64,000 nucleotides of DNA, taken from the NCBI RefSeq assembly GCF_027925385.1, contig NZ_AP027142.1, positions 664,001 to 728,000 on the forward strand, in the 5' to 3' direction. Shown one piece after another: positions 32,067 to 41,783 of the stretch (positions are counted from its first letter, which is position 1; each line of letters begins with the position of its first letter). The notes below the pieces were generated by a model that did no database searches, was not told the DNA's origin, and was given only the letters and a program-made list of their open reading frames with translations. Position numbers and translations under genes: made by a program. The stretch is from Methylocystis iwaonis. GTDB taxonomy: Bacteria > Pseudomonadota > Alphaproteobacteria > Rhizobiales > Beijerinckiaceae.

Positions 32067-33215
32067 ATGACCCAACAGGCCGACGACAAGGAACTCATGG
32101 CGGCTTTCGCCGAGTTCAAGCAACTCTTGCAGCGCGAGAGCGAGCCGGTCGGCGCTTCCAAGGCGCCAGCAGTCAGCCTTGCGCCCGAAGCCACCGCCGC
32201 GACGCTGGACGGCGCAGCTCTGGAGGCGCCGCGCCTTTTTGCCGCCGACGCCCCGATCGCGCGCCCTCTCGCCAATAATTTTGCGCCCCCGCCGGTCGCT
32301 CCTGCGCTGGGCGGGGCGGAGGGCTGGACTGTAGCGTCCTCTGGAGAAGGCGAGGCTCCCGTCGCTGAAAGCGAGGCGAGCGGCGGCCGCCGAAAGCTTG
32401 TCTATGTTTCCTTGGCGGTTATCGCGATCGGCGTGGCGAGCCTCGGCTGGACGCTGACCAAGTGGCGCCCGGCGGAAGACCCGGTCGCCGATCTGAGCTT
32501 GCCGGCTGAACCTGAGGCCCTGGCGCCCGGCGCCAGTGAGGCGGCGCTCGAGCCGCCTGCCGCCGAACCGGCGAAGGACCTCACTCCCGTCATCGAAACT
32601 CCAACGACCGACAAGGCGGAATTGACGCCGCCGCAGGCGGCAGAGGCGCCGGCTCACGGACAGCTCCAGCCTGCAACGGCCCCTGCGCCCGAAGCGGCCG
32701 CTACGGCGCTTCCTGAGCCCGCGGCTCCGGCGCCGGCGCCCGCCCCGAGGCGGGTAGAGGCGGTTTCGGCGCCGCCGGCGGCGCCCGAGGCTGTCGCGCC
32801 CGTCGCCGCCGCTGCGGCAGGGGCTGCGCTTTCGTCGACTGGCGCCGGCGCCGCGAGATTGACGCCGCCTTCCGCGCCCAGAACAGCCGCGCTGCCGCCC
32901 GCAAATCGGTTCACCCCGCCGGAGCCGGCGGCGCCAGCGGCTCAACCGGCGCCCAAGCCGCCCGCGCCCGCCAAGATCGCAAAGCCGAAGGCCGCTCCGG
33001 CCGCCGCCGCAGCCAAGCACGCAAAGCCCCGCCCGGCGCCGGCCGAGCGCGCGCCCGTGGCGTCGGCCGCGCCGGTCGCCGCCGCTGCGCCGGAACCCGC
33101 TCCGCCGCCGCCGCCGCCGCCTCAGAGCGAGGGCGGCCCCCTCGGCTTCATGAAGCGCACGCTCAACTCCGTGGGCTCCACGATCAGCGGCGTCACGCGC
33201 AGCGTGATTCCATAA
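32067..33215 (+). CDS. Ala/Pro-rich single-pass membrane protein
   Basis: A 382-residue protein with a hydrophilic N-terminus, one membrane helix at about 110-130 (LVYVSLAVIAIGVASLGWTL) and a long Ala/Pro-rich, Lys-containing region expected to extend through the periplasm. It ends in a short conserved-looking helix (GFMKRTLNSVGSTISGVTRS). The composition resembles TonB-like or SPOR-type linkers, but no functional domain is seen. A strong terminator follows it directly. Confidence 0.6.
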   Translation: MTQQADDKELMAAFAEFKQLLQRESEPVGASKAPAVSLAPEATAATLDGAALEAPRLFAADAPIARPLANNFAPPPVAPALGGAEGWTVASSGEGEAPVAESEASGGRRKLVYVSLAVIAIGVASLGWTLTKWRPAEDPVADLSLPAEPEALAPGASEAALEPPAAEPAKDLTPVIETPTTDKAELTPPQAAEAPAHGQLQPATAPAPEAAATALPEPAAPAPAPAPRRVEAVSAPPAAPEAVAPVAAAAAGAALSSTGAGAARLTPPSAPRTAALPPANRFTPPEPAAPAAQPAPKPPAPAKIAKPKAAPAAAAAKHAKPRPAPAERAPVASAAPVAAAAPEPAPPPPPPPQSEGGPLGFMKRTLNSVGSTISGVTRSVIP

Positions 33216-33243
33216 GTAACCCCGTATCAGGTTGCTAAATCAG

Positions 33244-33285
33244 CCGCTCCGTCGCAAGGTGAAGGCGACGGGGCGGTTTTTCTTT
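33244..33285 (+). terminator. Intrinsic terminator before folE
   Basis: CCGCTCCGTCGC pairs with GCGACGGGGCGG (one G-T pair) around nine bases and is followed by TTTTTCTTT. It ends the transcript of the Ala/Pro-rich gene. Only about 42 bases separate it from the folE ATG. Confidence 0.85.
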
Positions 33286-33327
33286 GGGAAAGCGCGCCCC
33301 CGGCAAGCGGTCCGGAGAGTTGAACCA

Positions 33328-33900
33328 ATGGCCAAGCCGACCCAGGCGGATGCAGAAGCGGCCGTGCGCGTTCTCATCGAATGGGCGGGCGACGATCCCG
33401 ATCGCGAGGGGCTGATCGAGACGCCGGCGCGGGTCGCGCGCTCCTACAAGGAGCTGTTCTCCGGCTATGACATCGACCCGCGCGACTATCTGCAGCGCAC
33501 CTTCGAGGAGGTCGGCGGCTACGACGAGCTCGTGGTTCTCAAAAATATACGCGTCGTGAGCTTCTGCGAGCATCATATGCTGCCGGTTCTGGGCCGGGCG
33601 CATGTCGGCTATCTGCCAACGAACCGCGTAGTCGGCATTTCGAAGCTCGCGCGCGTCGTGCACGGCTTCGCGCGCCGCCTGCAGATTCAGGAAAAGCTCA
33701 CGGCCGAGATCGCATCCGCCATCCAGGACATTCTCAAACCCGCAGGCGTCGGCGTCGTGATCGAGGCCGAACATAATTGCATGACGCTGCGCGGCGTGAA
33801 CACGCCGGGCTCTCAGCTCACGACGAGCAAGCTGCTCGGCGTCATTCGCGACGATCCGCGGACGCGCGAGGAGTTTTTGGCGCTGGTTCGGGGCGCCTGA
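33328..33900 (+). CDS. folE: GTP cyclohydrolase I
   Basis: A 190-residue enzyme that converts GTP to 7,8-dihydroneopterin triphosphate, the entry to folate synthesis and possibly to methanopterin-type pterins in methylotrophs. Zinc and catalytic residues are visible: Cys80-Glu-His82-His83 in SFCEHHMLP and the later HNCMTLRG. The ATG at 33328 was chosen for its GGAGAG site and family length; the longer open frame starts inside the upstream terminator. Confidence 0.95.
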   Translation: MAKPTQADAEAAVRVLIEWAGDDPDREGLIETPARVARSYKELFSGYDIDPRDYLQRTFEEVGGYDELVVLKNIRVVSFCEHHMLPVLGRAHVGYLPTNRVVGISKLARVVHGFARRLQIQEKLTAEIASAIQDILKPAGVGVVIEAEHNCMTLRGVNTPGSQLTTSKLLGVIRDDPRTREEFLALVRGA

Positions 33901-34000
33901 AGCCGCTGCGGTCAAAGGCGCTCCCGCGCCTGCCGCTGTCCGGAACATCTCTCGCGGGCTCGCGTTATCTCGCCACTTGCTCGAACCGTCGGAGGCGGCA

Positions 34001-34312
34001 ATGGCCGAGGAACGCAATGTGCAACAGCGCCAACACAATGGGCACGGCGAAATGACAGGCGCAATCGCCGAACAGGCGTCGACCGCCGCCGAGCAGATGG
34101 GGCGCGCCGTTCAGCAGGGCATGGGCCGAGCCAATGCGGCGCTCAACGCCGTCACCGAGCGCAGCGGACAGGCGGCGCAGCGCACGGGCGAGGTGCTCGG
34201 CAATTTCCGCTCGGCGATCGAGACGTCTGCGCGTTCGCAGCCGACGACAACTGTGATGCTCGCCGCCTTCGCCGGCTTCATCTTCGGCGCCTTCTGGAGA
34301 TTGGGCAAATAA
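34001..34312 (+). CDS. Small C-tail-anchored protein, ElaB/YqjD-like
   Basis: A 103-residue protein: a hydrophilic, Gln/Ala-rich helical body and a single C-terminal hydrophobic segment (TTVMLAAFAGFIFGAFWRL). This layout resembles the ElaB/YqjD group of inner-membrane proteins that bind ribosomes in stationary phase in E. coli. GGAGG lies five bases before the ATG. The next gene encodes a YqjE-like membrane protein 44 bases downstream, supporting a yqjD-yqjE-like pair. Confidence 0.65.
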   Translation: MAEERNVQQRQHNGHGEMTGAIAEQASTAAEQMGRAVQQGMGRANAALNAVTERSGQAAQRTGEVLGNFRSAIETSARSQPTTTVMLAAFAGFIFGAFWRLGK

Positions 34313-34356
34313 GCCGGCCCGGCGCGTAATCTTTCATCCAATCGCGGTGACGTGTC

Positions 34357-34857
34357 ATGTTCGAGCCGATGATAAAACGGGCCGAGAACGCCGTCGGCGC
34401 CACGATCACGCGCCTCTCCGGAAATGCGATGGCGGCGGTTCCGCTGCTCATCGCTTTCGGCTTCGCCCTGGCGGCCGTCGCCTATTGGGCGAATGAGGCG
34501 CTTGGGCCGCTTTTCGGCAATCTTGCAATTGCTGGCGCGTTTTTGGTGATCGCCCTCGTCGTCTACGGTTACGCGCGGCGGCGGGAGGCGGTTCAGCAGG
34601 CGCGCGCGAGCGCGGAGCTCGCGGCGCTCACCGAAGCCTCGCCGATCACCGCAATCCAGCGCGCCCTGCAGTCGTCCAATGTCTCGCAGGCGCTCTATGA
34701 TATGGCGCGAAACGTGGCGCCGACTGCGGCCAAGACGGCGGCCGTCTCGGCTTTGCGCGCGGCGCCACGAAACCTGCCGCTGCTTGTCGGCGCCGGTCTC
34801 GGGCTGATGGTGGCGTCGCGGCTCGTCGACGCCTGGACCAACGGACGGCGGCATTAG
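34357..34857 (+). CDS. Small membrane protein, YqjE/holin-like
   Basis: A 166-residue protein with two close membrane helices (about 27-47 and 54-73), a charged middle region with several short helices and a third hydrophobic stretch near 138-155. It resembles the phage-holin-III/YqjE-type envelope proteins in layout only. It is probably co-transcribed with the preceding tail-anchored protein. A family B repeat seven bases after the stop probably forms the transcript end. Confidence 0.55.
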   Translation: MFEPMIKRAENAVGATITRLSGNAMAAVPLLIAFGFALAAVAYWANEALGPLFGNLAIAGAFLVIALVVYGYARRREAVQQARASAELAALTEASPITAIQRALQSSNVSQALYDMARNVAPTAAKTAAVSALRAAPRNLPLLVGAGLGLMVASRLVDAWTNGRRH

Positions 34858-34864
34858 GCGCAAT

Positions 34865-34920
34865 GGACCGCGAGCCTTCAGGCTCGCTTGAAAAAATGCG
34901 AGCCTGAAGGCTCGCGGTCC
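34865..34920. repeat. Family B palindromic repeat, copy 3
   Basis: GGACC-GCGAGCCTTCAGGCTCGC and its exact inverted copy flank a TTGAAAAAAT spacer. This is the most symmetrical copy. It fills the gap between two convergent genes almost completely, ending two bases before the ubiB stop codon, and probably works as a two-way transcript end. Confidence 0.9.
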
Positions 34921-34922
34921 AT

Positions 34923-36485
34923 CTAGCCAAACAGCCACGCAGCCAGCAGCGTCAGCGCGGTAAGACCAAGCAGCAGCCGGTTGCTCGCGTGCCTGCGGGT
35001 CTCCGCCATCGCTTCTATCGAATGCGGCGAGAGGTCGACGCCCTGGTCGGCCATGCGCGAAATGCGCTCGATCGCCATCTCGGCGTCGGCGAGCGTCTTC
35101 GGCAGATGGGTCGCGAGACGCGCCAGTTCCGCGATGCTCTTGCCGGCGTCTTCGATCTTCGCTTTCGGCCCGAGATTTTCCTCGATCCAGCCGCGCACGA
35201 CCGGGTCGCAGGTCTTCCATATGTCGAGCTTGGGATCGAGCGTGCGCGCGACGCCTTCCGCGACAACCATGGTCTTTTGCAAGAGCACCAGCTCGGTTCG
35301 CGTGCGCATGTCGAAGAGCGCCGTGACCTCGAAGAGCAGGGTCAAGAGCCGCGCCATGGAAATATCCGAGGCGTTGACTGTGTGCAGCGGCTCGCCGATG
35401 GCGCGCAGCGCCTGCGAGAACTCCTCGATCGAATGTTTCGCCGGTACATAGCCAGCTTCGAAATGAACCTCGGCGACGCGGCGATAGTCGCGCGTGATGA
35501 AGCCGTAGAGAATTTCCGCGAGGAAGCGCCGCTCCTTCTCGCCGAGCCGGCCCATGATGCCGAAATCGATGGCGACGAGGCGGCCCTGCTTGTCGACGAA
35601 GAGATTGCCCTGATGCATGTCGGCGTGGAAGAAGCCGTCGCGCATGGCGTGGCGCAGGAAGGACTGCAGCACATGGGCGCCGAGCGCCTTGAGGTCGTGG
35701 CCTTCGGCGGCGACGCGCTCGAGATCGGAGAGCGGCGCGCCGTCGATCCATTCCAGCGTCAGCACTTCGCGCGCCGTGCGATCCCAATCGACATGCGGCA
35801 CTTTGATGTCGGGATCATTCGCGACATTTTCGGCGAATTCGGAAGCGGCGGCGGCCTCCAGCCGGAAGTCCGTTTCCAGCTTCACCGTGCGCGCGAGCGT
35901 ATCGACGACTTCGATCATGCGCAGCCGGCGGCCTTCCGACGACCAGCGTTCGGCGACGCGCGCGACCATATACATGTCGCGCAGGTCGCGGGCGAACTGG
36001 CCCTCGACGCCCGGACGCAGCACTTTGACGGCGACCTTGCGCGGCTTTCCGTCGTAGAGCGCGGTGGCCATATGCACCTGCGCGACGGAAGCCGCGGCGA
36101 CCGGCTCGCCGAAGCTCAGAAAAATTTCATCGACCTTCCTGCCGAGCGATCTTTCGACGATGTCGATCGCCTTCGCGCGGCCGAAGGGCGCCATGCGATC
36201 CTGCAGCGCCGTGAGCGCGTCGGCGATCTCCCCGCCGACGACATCCGGGCGGGTCGCGAGGAATTGGCCGAGCTTCACATAGGACGGGCCGATCTGGGAG
36301 AGCGCGCGCACCAGCGCGGCGCCGGCGTTCTCGCCCTTGCCCACGGCGAAGAGATTGGCGATGCGCACGAGCGGCGCGGCGGCGGGCGGCAGAAGATTGG
36401 GGTCGAGCGACGTGAAGACCCCTTCGCGCGCCAGAATATAGCCGGCGCGCGCCAGTCGCAGGAAGTTGCCTGTTTGAAGGAGCAT
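34923..36485 (-). CDS. ubiB: UbiB-family protein kinase-like ATPase
   Basis: A 520-residue ABC1/UbiB protein needed for ubiquinone synthesis. Conserved features are the KxGQ motif in SYVKLGQFLATRPD, the Ala-rich loop VAAASVAQVHMA, the catalytic FFHADMHQGNLF and the metal-binding AIDFGIMGRL. A C-terminal hydrophobic helix (LLLGLTALTLLAAWLF) anchors it in the membrane. It starts eight bases after ubiE, forming an operon. Confidence 0.94.
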   Translation of the reverse strand: MLLQTGNFLRLARAGYILAREGVFTSLDPNLLPPAAAPLVRIANLFAVGKGENAGAALVRALSQIGPSYVKLGQFLATRPDVVGGEIADALTALQDRMAPFGRAKAIDIVERSLGRKVDEIFLSFGEPVAAASVAQVHMATALYDGKPRKVAVKVLRPGVEGQFARDLRDMYMVARVAERWSSEGRRLRMIEVVDTLARTVKLETDFRLEAAAASEFAENVANDPDIKVPHVDWDRTAREVLTLEWIDGAPLSDLERVAAEGHDLKALGAHVLQSFLRHAMRDGFFHADMHQGNLFVDKQGRLVAIDFGIMGRLGEKERRFLAEILYGFITRDYRRVAEVHFEAGYVPAKHSIEEFSQALRAIGEPLHTVNASDISMARLLTLLFEVTALFDMRTRTELVLLQKTMVVAEGVARTLDPKLDIWKTCDPVVRGWIEENLGPKAKIEDAGKSIAELARLATHLPKTLADAEMAIERISRMADQGVDLSPHSIEAMAETRRHASNRLLLGLTALTLLAAWLFG

Positions 36486-36493
36486 CCGCCGCC

Positions 36494-37264
36494 TTAATAC
36501 TTCCAGCCGGAATGGATCGCGACCACGCCGCCGGTCAGCCGCTCATAGCCCGTGCGCCGGAAACCCGCCTTGCGGATCATGCGCTCGAACTCGTCGGCGG
36601 CGGGGAACTGGCGGATCGACTCCACGAGGTAACGATAGGGTTCGCTCTCGCCGGCGACGAGCTTGCCCACCATAGGGATGACGTTGAACGAATAGGCCTC
36701 GTAGATCTTGTCGAGCCCCGGCACGTTCACCTGCGAGAATTCCAGGCACAGGAAGCGGCCGCCGGGCTTGAGCACGCGATAGGCCTCTTCCAGCGCGACC
36801 TGGATGCGCGGCACGTTGCGGATGCCGAAGGCGATCGTATAGGCGTCGAAATGCGCGTCCGGGAAGGGGAGGGATTCGGCGTTGGCCTGGACAAATTCGA
36901 GGTTTGCGTCGATGCCCTTCTCGCGGGCGCGGTCGCGGCCGACTTCCAGCATGTCGCCATTGATGTCGAGCACGGTGATCTCGGCGTCGGGGGCCGCCTG
37001 GCGGGCGATGCGGAAGGCGATGTCGCCGGTGCCGCCGGCGACGTCCAGATGCTTGAAGCCCTTGCGGCTGCGCGCGTTGATCTTGCCGGCGAAGGTATCC
37101 TTCCAGAGCCGGTGCAGGCCGCCGGACATCAGATCGTTCATCACGTCGTAGCGGCGGGCGACCTTATGAAAGACGTCGTCCACGAGGCCCTGCTTCTCGG
37201 ACAGCGGCACCTCGGAATAGCCGAAATGGGTCGAACCGTCTCGGTCGGAATGGAAATCGGTCAT
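36494..37264 (-). CDS. ubiE: Demethylmenaquinone/ubiquinone C-methyltransferase UbiE
   Basis: A 256-residue SAM-dependent C-methyltransferase of ubiquinone synthesis. The SAM site is [15 protein letters not shown]; the family signatures [18 protein letters not shown] and the later [15 protein letters not shown] are clear. It is first in the ubiE-ubiB pair. mutM, often adjacent in alphaproteobacteria, is nearby on the other strand with an L,D-transpeptidase gene in between. Confidence 0.96.
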   Translation of the reverse strand: MTDFHSDRDGSTHFGYSEVPLSEKQGLVDDVFHKVARRYDVMNDLMSGGLHRLWKDTFAGKINARSRKGFKHLDVAGGTGDIAFRIARQAAPDAEITVLDINGDMLEVGRDRAREKGIDANLEFVQANAESLPFPDAHFDAYTIAFGIRNVPRIQVALEEAYRVLKPGGRFLCLEFSQVNVPGLDKIYEAYSFNVIPMVGKLVAGESEPYRYLVESIRQFPAADEFERMIRKAGFRRTGYERLTGGVVAIHSGWKY

Positions 37265-37344
37265 TTAACGCTCGCCTGACATTGGAAGATCGGGGGTGGG
37301 TATAGCCGCTCGCGGGCGGGATGGCTATGGGCGGCGGCTGGACC

Positions 37345-37401
37345 GGACCGCGCGCCTTCCGGCGCGCATCTTCTGGAAGCGAGCCTGAAGGCTCGCGGTC
37401 C
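37345..37401. repeat. Family B palindromic repeat, copy 4
   Basis: GGACC-GCGCGCCTTCCGGCGCGC, a spacer, and GCGAGCCTGAAGGCTCGC-GGTCC. Here it lies between divergent genes, so termination cannot be its general role. Confidence 0.88.
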
Positions 37402-37512
37402 TCCCCTCGCGGTCCCTCTCCCGCTGCAACCCATTTTATTTACCAGCTTCGTTTATGGTGAATCGCGATCGGGCCCTCGGTAACCAAGCGCCCGCGCGTC
37501 GAGGCTGTCGTA

Positions 37513-38223
37513 ATGCGTCCCATGTTCTCCCGGCGTATTTTTTCTTTCTCGATTCTGTCGCTCGGCGCCTCCGGCCTTGCCGGCTGCTTTGCGCCGCGCC
37601 CCTTTGCCGAGGGCGGCGCCTCCGCCCCCGGCCGGGAGCTGACCCGCACCCTCTCGCGGCCCAATTACGCCGCAACCTATGGGCCGTACCCCGGCGAGCG
37701 CTTCGCGGTGCCGGCCGTGAACTACCAGAACATCGACCCGCGATTCCTGCGCCAGACGGTCGACTATCCCTGGGAGGAGCCGGTCGGCTCGGTCGTCGTC
37801 GATCCCGGCGCCTATCACCTCTATTTCGTCGAGGCGCCCGGCCGCGCCACCCGCTATGGCGTCGGCGTCGGCCGCGAGGGCTTCGGCTGGTCCGGCCCGG
37901 CGCGGATCAATATGAAGCGGGATTGGCCGGATTGGGTGCCGCCGCGCGAGATGATCGCGCGCGACCCCGAGATCAGGGCGCGTCTGGAGCCCACGTCGCG
38001 CGGCCTCGGCGTGCGCGGCGGGCCGCTCAGCCCCTTAGGCGCGCGCGCCATGTATCTCTTCGGCGAGGGGCGCGATCTCGGTTATCGCATCCACGGCACG
38101 CTGGAGCCGGAGACGGTCGGCTCGAATGTCTCGTCCGGCTGCGTCCGTATGATCAACCAGGACATCGTGCATCTTTATACGCGCGCGGCGATCGGAACGC
38201 CGGTGACGGTGCTGCCGACTTAG
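37513..38223 (+). CDS. L,D-transpeptidase lipoprotein
   Basis: A 236-residue YkuD/ErfK-type enzyme. The N-terminus is a lipoprotein signal with lipobox LAGC (Cys25). The catalytic His194 (YRIHGT) and Cys210 (SSGCVRM) form the conserved HGT...SSGCVRM motif. It should act in the periplasm, making 3-3 peptidoglycan cross-links or attaching proteins to the wall. GAGG precedes the ATG by eight bases. Confidence 0.92.
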   Translation: MRPMFSRRIFSFSILSLGASGLAGCFAPRPFAEGGASAPGRELTRTLSRPNYAATYGPYPGERFAVPAVNYQNIDPRFLRQTVDYPWEEPVGSVVVDPGAYHLYFVEAPGRATRYGVGVGREGFGWSGPARINMKRDWPDWVPPREMIARDPEIRARLEPTSRGLGVRGGPLSPLGARAMYLFGEGRDLGYRIHGTLEPETVGSNVSSGCVRMINQDIVHLYTRAAIGTPVTVLPT

Positions 38224-38294
38224 GCTGGCGGCCATGGCGGGCAATTTGCTATTGCGTTTCCAAGGGCGCCGCCCGAAGCGCGATTGTAGATAGA

Positions 38295-39164
38295 ATGCCC
38301 GAACTGCCCGAAGTCGAAACTGTCCGGCGCGGACTTTCGCCCGCGCTCGCCGGCGCGCGCATTTCGCGCGTCGAGCAGCGGCGCAAGGATTTGCGCTTTC
38401 CTTTTCCGCCCGATTTCGCCGCGCGCCTCACGGGCAGGCGCATTCTCGCTCTTCGGCGCCGCGCGAAATATCTCCTTGCCGATCTCGAAGGGGCCGAGAC
38501 GCTCGTCATGCATCTCGGGATGAGCGGCTCTTTCCGCGTCGACGGGGATATTCCGGGGTTCTTCCACCATCCGCGCGACAAGAGCGCCGCGCATGATCAC
38601 GTCGTCTTCCACATGGAGGCTGGCGCGCGCGTGACCTACAACGATCCGCGCCGTTTCGGCTTCATGCTGCTCGTTCCGACGCCCGAGCTCGACTCCCATA
38701 AGCTCTTCAAGGGCCTGGGCGTCGAGCCGCTGGGCGAGGCGCTCGACGCGGCCTTTCTGGCGCGCGCTTTCCGGGGCCGCGCGGCGCCGGCCAAAGCCTT
38801 GCTGCTGGATCAGCGGCTCATCGCCGGGCTCGGCAATATTTACGTTTGCGAAGCGTTGCATGGGGCAGGGATTTCGCCCTTGCGCGAGGGGGGCAAGCTG
38901 GTGACGGCCGCCGGCAAGCCCACGGCCGCGCTCGCGCGCCTGCCGCAGACCATCAAAAGCGTGCTCGAAGCGGCGCTGGCGGCGGGCGGCTCGTCACTGC
39001 GCGACCATCGGCAGGCGGATGGGTCGCTCGGCTATTTCCAGCATTCCTTCCGGGTCTACGACCGCGAAGGCGCCGCCTGTCCGACGCAGGGTTGCAAGGG
39101 GACGATCGCTCGGGCCGTGCAGTCGGGGCGGTCGAGCTTCTACTGCCCTGTCTGCCAGAAGTGA
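38295..39164 (+). CDS. mutM: Formamidopyrimidine-DNA glycosylase
   Basis: A 289-residue base-excision repair enzyme that removes 8-oxoguanine and formamidopyrimidines. Catalytic Pro2-Glu3 follows the initiator Met ([14 protein letters not shown]). The helix-two-turn-helix region contains [12 protein letters not shown], and the C-terminal zinc finger has four cysteines (CPTQGC and CPVCQK). The ATG at 38295 is fixed by the need for Pro at position 2. Confidence 0.97.
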   Translation: MPELPEVETVRRGLSPALAGARISRVEQRRKDLRFPFPPDFAARLTGRRILALRRRAKYLLADLEGAETLVMHLGMSGSFRVDGDIPGFFHHPRDKSAAHDHVVFHMEAGARVTYNDPRRFGFMLLVPTPELDSHKLFKGLGVEPLGEALDAAFLARAFRGRAAPAKALLLDQRLIAGLGNIYVCEALHGAGISPLREGGKLVTAAGKPTAALARLPQTIKSVLEAALAAGGSSLRDHRQADGSLGYFQHSFRVYDREGAACPTQGCKGTIARAVQSGRSSFYCPVCQK

Positions 39165-39212
39165 TGGCGACGGCCCCGAGCAACGCAGCGGCCGGCGCCG
39201 TAGTCTAACCCC

Positions 39213-39293
39213 GTCATTGCGAGCGAAGCGAAGCGATCCAGAGCCGCAATGGCTGCCCTGGGTTGCTTCGTCGCTACGCTCCTCGCAATGACG
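39213..39293. repeat. Family A palindromic repeat, copy 6
   Basis: An 81-bp copy with ends GTCATTGCGAG and CTCGCAATGAC, about 50 bases after mutM and before the ABC exporter genes. Confidence 0.88.
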
Positions 39294-39357
39294 CCGGCCT
39301 CCAAGCGGCGCCCCGGCGGCCTTGCCCGGGCCGCGCTGGCGGGCCATAACCTCTCCC

Positions 39358-40110
39358 ATGTCCCCCTCATCGCTCGAGCCGGCGCTTTCGGTTCACGGCC
39401 TCTGCAAGACCTACGGCGAGCGTAGCGTCGTCGGGCCGCTCGAATTTTCGCTGCCGCCGGGCTCGGTCACGGCGCTCCTTGGCGGCAATGGCGCCGGCAA
39501 GACGACGACGATCGGCATGGTCATGGGGCTGATCGAGCCCACGGCCGGCGTGATCCGTATCTTCGGCCATGATCTGCTGCGCGAGCGCTACCAAGTGCTC
39601 GGCCGCATGAATTTCGAGAGCCCTTACGTCGATCTGCCGCATCGTCTCACCGTGCGGCAGAATTTGCGCGTCTTCGGCCTGCTTTATGACGTGGCCGATG
39701 TCGACGCCAAGATCGAGGAGCTTGCCGAGGCCCTGGCGCTCCGCGAATTCCTCGACCGCCAGACGGGGCGCCTCTCGGCCGGCCAGAAGACCCGCGTCGC
39801 CATCGCCAAGGCGCTGATCAACGATCCGCAATTGCTGCTGCTCGACGAGCCCACCGCTTCGCTCGATCCCGACACGGCCGATTGGGTGCGCGCGCGGCTC
39901 GAGGCGCATCGCGCCACGCATAATTGCGCGATCCTCCTCGCCTCGCACAATATGAGCGAGGTCGAGCGGCTCTGCGATCGCGTGCTGATGCTGAAGGAGG
40001 GCGTCATCTTCGATGACGGCTCTCCCGCAGATCTTTTGGCGCGCTATGGACGCGACAATCTCGAAGACGTGTTTCTCGACGTTGCGCGCGGGCGCGCAGG
40101 AGCGGCGTGA
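39358..40110 (+). CDS. ABC-2 exporter ATPase
   Basis: A 250-residue ATPase with Walker A GGNGAGKTTT, signature LSAGQKTRVAIAKAL and Walker B LLLLDEPTASLD; the switch region is ASHNMSEVE. The sequence type matches ATPases of ABC-2 drug or polysaccharide exporters. Its stop overlaps the start of the permease gene (TGATG). The ATG at 39358 is preferred over an upstream TTG. The substrate is unknown. Confidence 0.9.
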   Translation: MSPSSLEPALSVHGLCKTYGERSVVGPLEFSLPPGSVTALLGGNGAGKTTTIGMVMGLIEPTAGVIRIFGHDLLRERYQVLGRMNFESPYVDLPHRLTVRQNLRVFGLLYDVADVDAKIEELAEALALREFLDRQTGRLSAGQKTRVAIAKALINDPQLLLLDEPTASLDPDTADWVRARLEAHRATHNCAILLASHNMSEVERLCDRVLMLKEGVIFDDGSPADLLARYGRDNLEDVFLDVARGRAGAA

Positions 40111-40928
40111 TGCGCGACGCTTTCTCGATCAAGCGCGTCGGCGCCATGCTCCTGCGCTACAGCTATCTGCTGCGGGCTTCCTATACGCGCATTCTCGACA
40201 TCATCTATTGGCCGCTGGTGCAGATGCTCACCTGGGGCTTTCTGCAAACCTATCTCGTGAAGGCGGGCGCGCTGCAGGCCCCGGGCGGAGCGGCGCAGGC
40301 GGCGGGCACGCTCATCGGCGCGATCCTGCTGTGGGACATTCTGCTGCGCGGCCAGCAGGGCTTCTCCTTTTCCTTCATCGAGGAGATGTGGTCGCGCAAT
40401 CTCCCCAATATTCTCATGAGCCCGCTGCGGCCGCCGGAATTCATCGTCTCGCTCATTCTCATGAGCATCCTGCGTCTCTTCGTCGGCGTCGTGCCGGTGA
40501 CGCTGATGGCGATCCTGTTCTTCGGTTTCAACCTCTGGGCGCTCGGCGTCGCTTTCGGCGCGTTCTTCGTGGTGCTGATGTTCTTCGCCTGGAGCATCGG
40601 ACTTTTGGTGTCGGGGATTTTGCTGCGATATGGATTGGGCGCGGAAAATCTCGTGTGGTCGCTGATGTTTTTCGTGCAGCCGCTTGGGGCGGTCTATTAC
40701 CCGGTCTCGACCTTGCCCTTCTGGCTGCAGCCGATCTCATGGATGCTGCCGCCGACTTATGTCTTCGAGGGGCTGCGCGCCGTGCTGATCGAGCATGTCA
40801 TTCGCTGGGATCTGTTGGCGCAGGGCTTTGCAATCGACGTCGCGATGTTCTCGCTTGCCGCCGTCGCCTTCGGCCGTTTTCTGAAAAGCGCGCGCCGCGC
40901 CGGCACGCTGTTGCAGACGGGAGAGTGA
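40110..40928 (+). CDS. ABC-2 type exporter permease
   Basis: A 272-residue membrane protein with about six helices and the ABC-2 fold; the end region PLGAVYYPVSTLPFWLQPISW is typical of this family. The start ATG overlaps the ATPase stop and has AGGAG seven bases upstream. With the ATPase it forms a complete two-gene exporter whose substrate cannot be predicted. Confidence 0.9.
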   Translation: MRDAFSIKRVGAMLLRYSYLLRASYTRILDIIYWPLVQMLTWGFLQTYLVKAGALQAPGGAAQAAGTLIGAILLWDILLRGQQGFSFSFIEEMWSRNLPNILMSPLRPPEFIVSLILMSILRLFVGVVPVTLMAILFFGFNLWALGVAFGAFFVVLMFFAWSIGLLVSGILLRYGLGAENLVWSLMFFVQPLGAVYYPVSTLPFWLQPISWMLPPTYVFEGLRAVLIEHVIRWDLLAQGFAIDVAMFSLAAVAFGRFLKSARRAGTLLQTGE

Positions 40929-40938
40929 GCCACTTGCC

Positions 40939-41019
40939 GTCATTGCGAGGAGCGCAGCGACGAAGCAATCCAGGGCAGCTACGGGGGCTCTGGATTGCTT
41001 CGCTTTGCTCGCAATGACG
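40939..41019. repeat. Family A palindromic repeat, copy 7
   Basis: An 81-bp copy beginning GTCATTGCGAGG and ending CTCGCAATGAC, 10 bases after the permease stop and 35 before tlyA. Confidence 0.88.
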
Positions 41020-41054
41020 GGCTCGGCTGCGGAGCAACAAACCGGATCACCATA

Positions 41055-41783
41055 ATGGCAACGAAACGCGCCGATGCGGCGCTTCATGAATGGGGCTATT
41101 TCGAAAGCCGCGCCAAAGCGCGCGAGGCGATCGAAGCCGGGCTCGTAACCGTCGATGGGCGCGTCGTCGCCAAGCCTTCGGCGCCGATTGCGGAAGGCGC
41201 GACGATCAGCGCCGCCGCGCCTTACCCTTGGGTGTCGCGCGGCGGCGTGAAGCTCGCCCATGCGCTCGACGCCTTCGGCGTCGATCCGAAAGACCGCTAT
41301 TGTCTCGACGTTGGCGCTTCGACAGGCGGCTTTACCGATGTGCTGCTGACGCGCGGCGCGCGGCATGTCGCGGCGATCGATGTCGGGCATGACCAACTGC
41401 ATGAGAAGCTGCGCCGTTATGCGCGCGTTACCTCGATGGAAGGGCAGGACGCCCGAACATTGACGCTGTCGCAGCTTCACGAAGCGCCGTCCATGATCGT
41501 CATGGACGCCAGCTTCATTTCGCTATCAGCGCTGCTGCCCAATGTGCTCTCTCTTGCCGCAAGCCACTGCGATCTCGTCGCGCTCATCAAGCCGCAATTC
41601 GAGGCCGGCCGTGCGGCGGTGAAGAAAGGCGTGGTGCGCGACGAGAAGATTCACGCCGATGTCTGCGACAAGGCGAGGCGTGAGATCGAGACGCTCGGCT
41701 GGCGCGTCATCGGCGTCGTCGCTTCGCCCATCGAAGGCGGCGACGGCAATCGCGAATTCCTCATTCACGCGGCCAGACCATGA
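41055..41783 (+). CDS. TlyA-family rRNA 2'-O-methyltransferase/hemolysin-like protein
   Basis: A 242-residue protein with an N-terminal S4 RNA-binding domain (ESRAKAREAIEAGLVTVDG) and an FtsJ-like methyltransferase domain. The SRGGVKL motif holds Lys66, and the SAM site is LDVGASTGGFTD. TlyA proteins methylate 2'-hydroxyls in 16S/23S rRNA. The ATG at 41055 excludes an extension into the repeat. Its end overlaps the start of the next RNA methyltransferase gene by four bases. Confidence 0.9.
   Translation: MATKRADAALHEWGYFESRAKAREAIEAGLVTVDGRVVAKPSAPIAEGATISAAAPYPWVSRGGVKLAHALDAFGVDPKDRYCLDVGASTGGFTDVLLTRGARHVAAIDVGHDQLHEKLRRYARVTSMEGQDARTLTLSQLHEAPSMIVMDASFISLSALLPNVLSLAASHCDLVALIKPQFEAGRAAVKKGVVRDEKIHADVCDKARREIETLGWRVIGVVASPIEGGDGNREFLIHAARP

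Noticed and set aside
32500..33150. Tandem repeat within the Ala/Pro-rich protein
   Set aside because: The Ala/Pro-rich sequence has no fixed period; it is low complexity, not a true repeat array.
33232..33327. Extended start of folE
   Set aside because: The extension is encoded by the terminator hairpin; the ATG at 33328 has a ribosome binding site and matches family length.
34989..36497. A 502-codon plus-strand frame opposite ubiB
   Set aside because: Antisense shadow of a gene with complete UbiB motifs.
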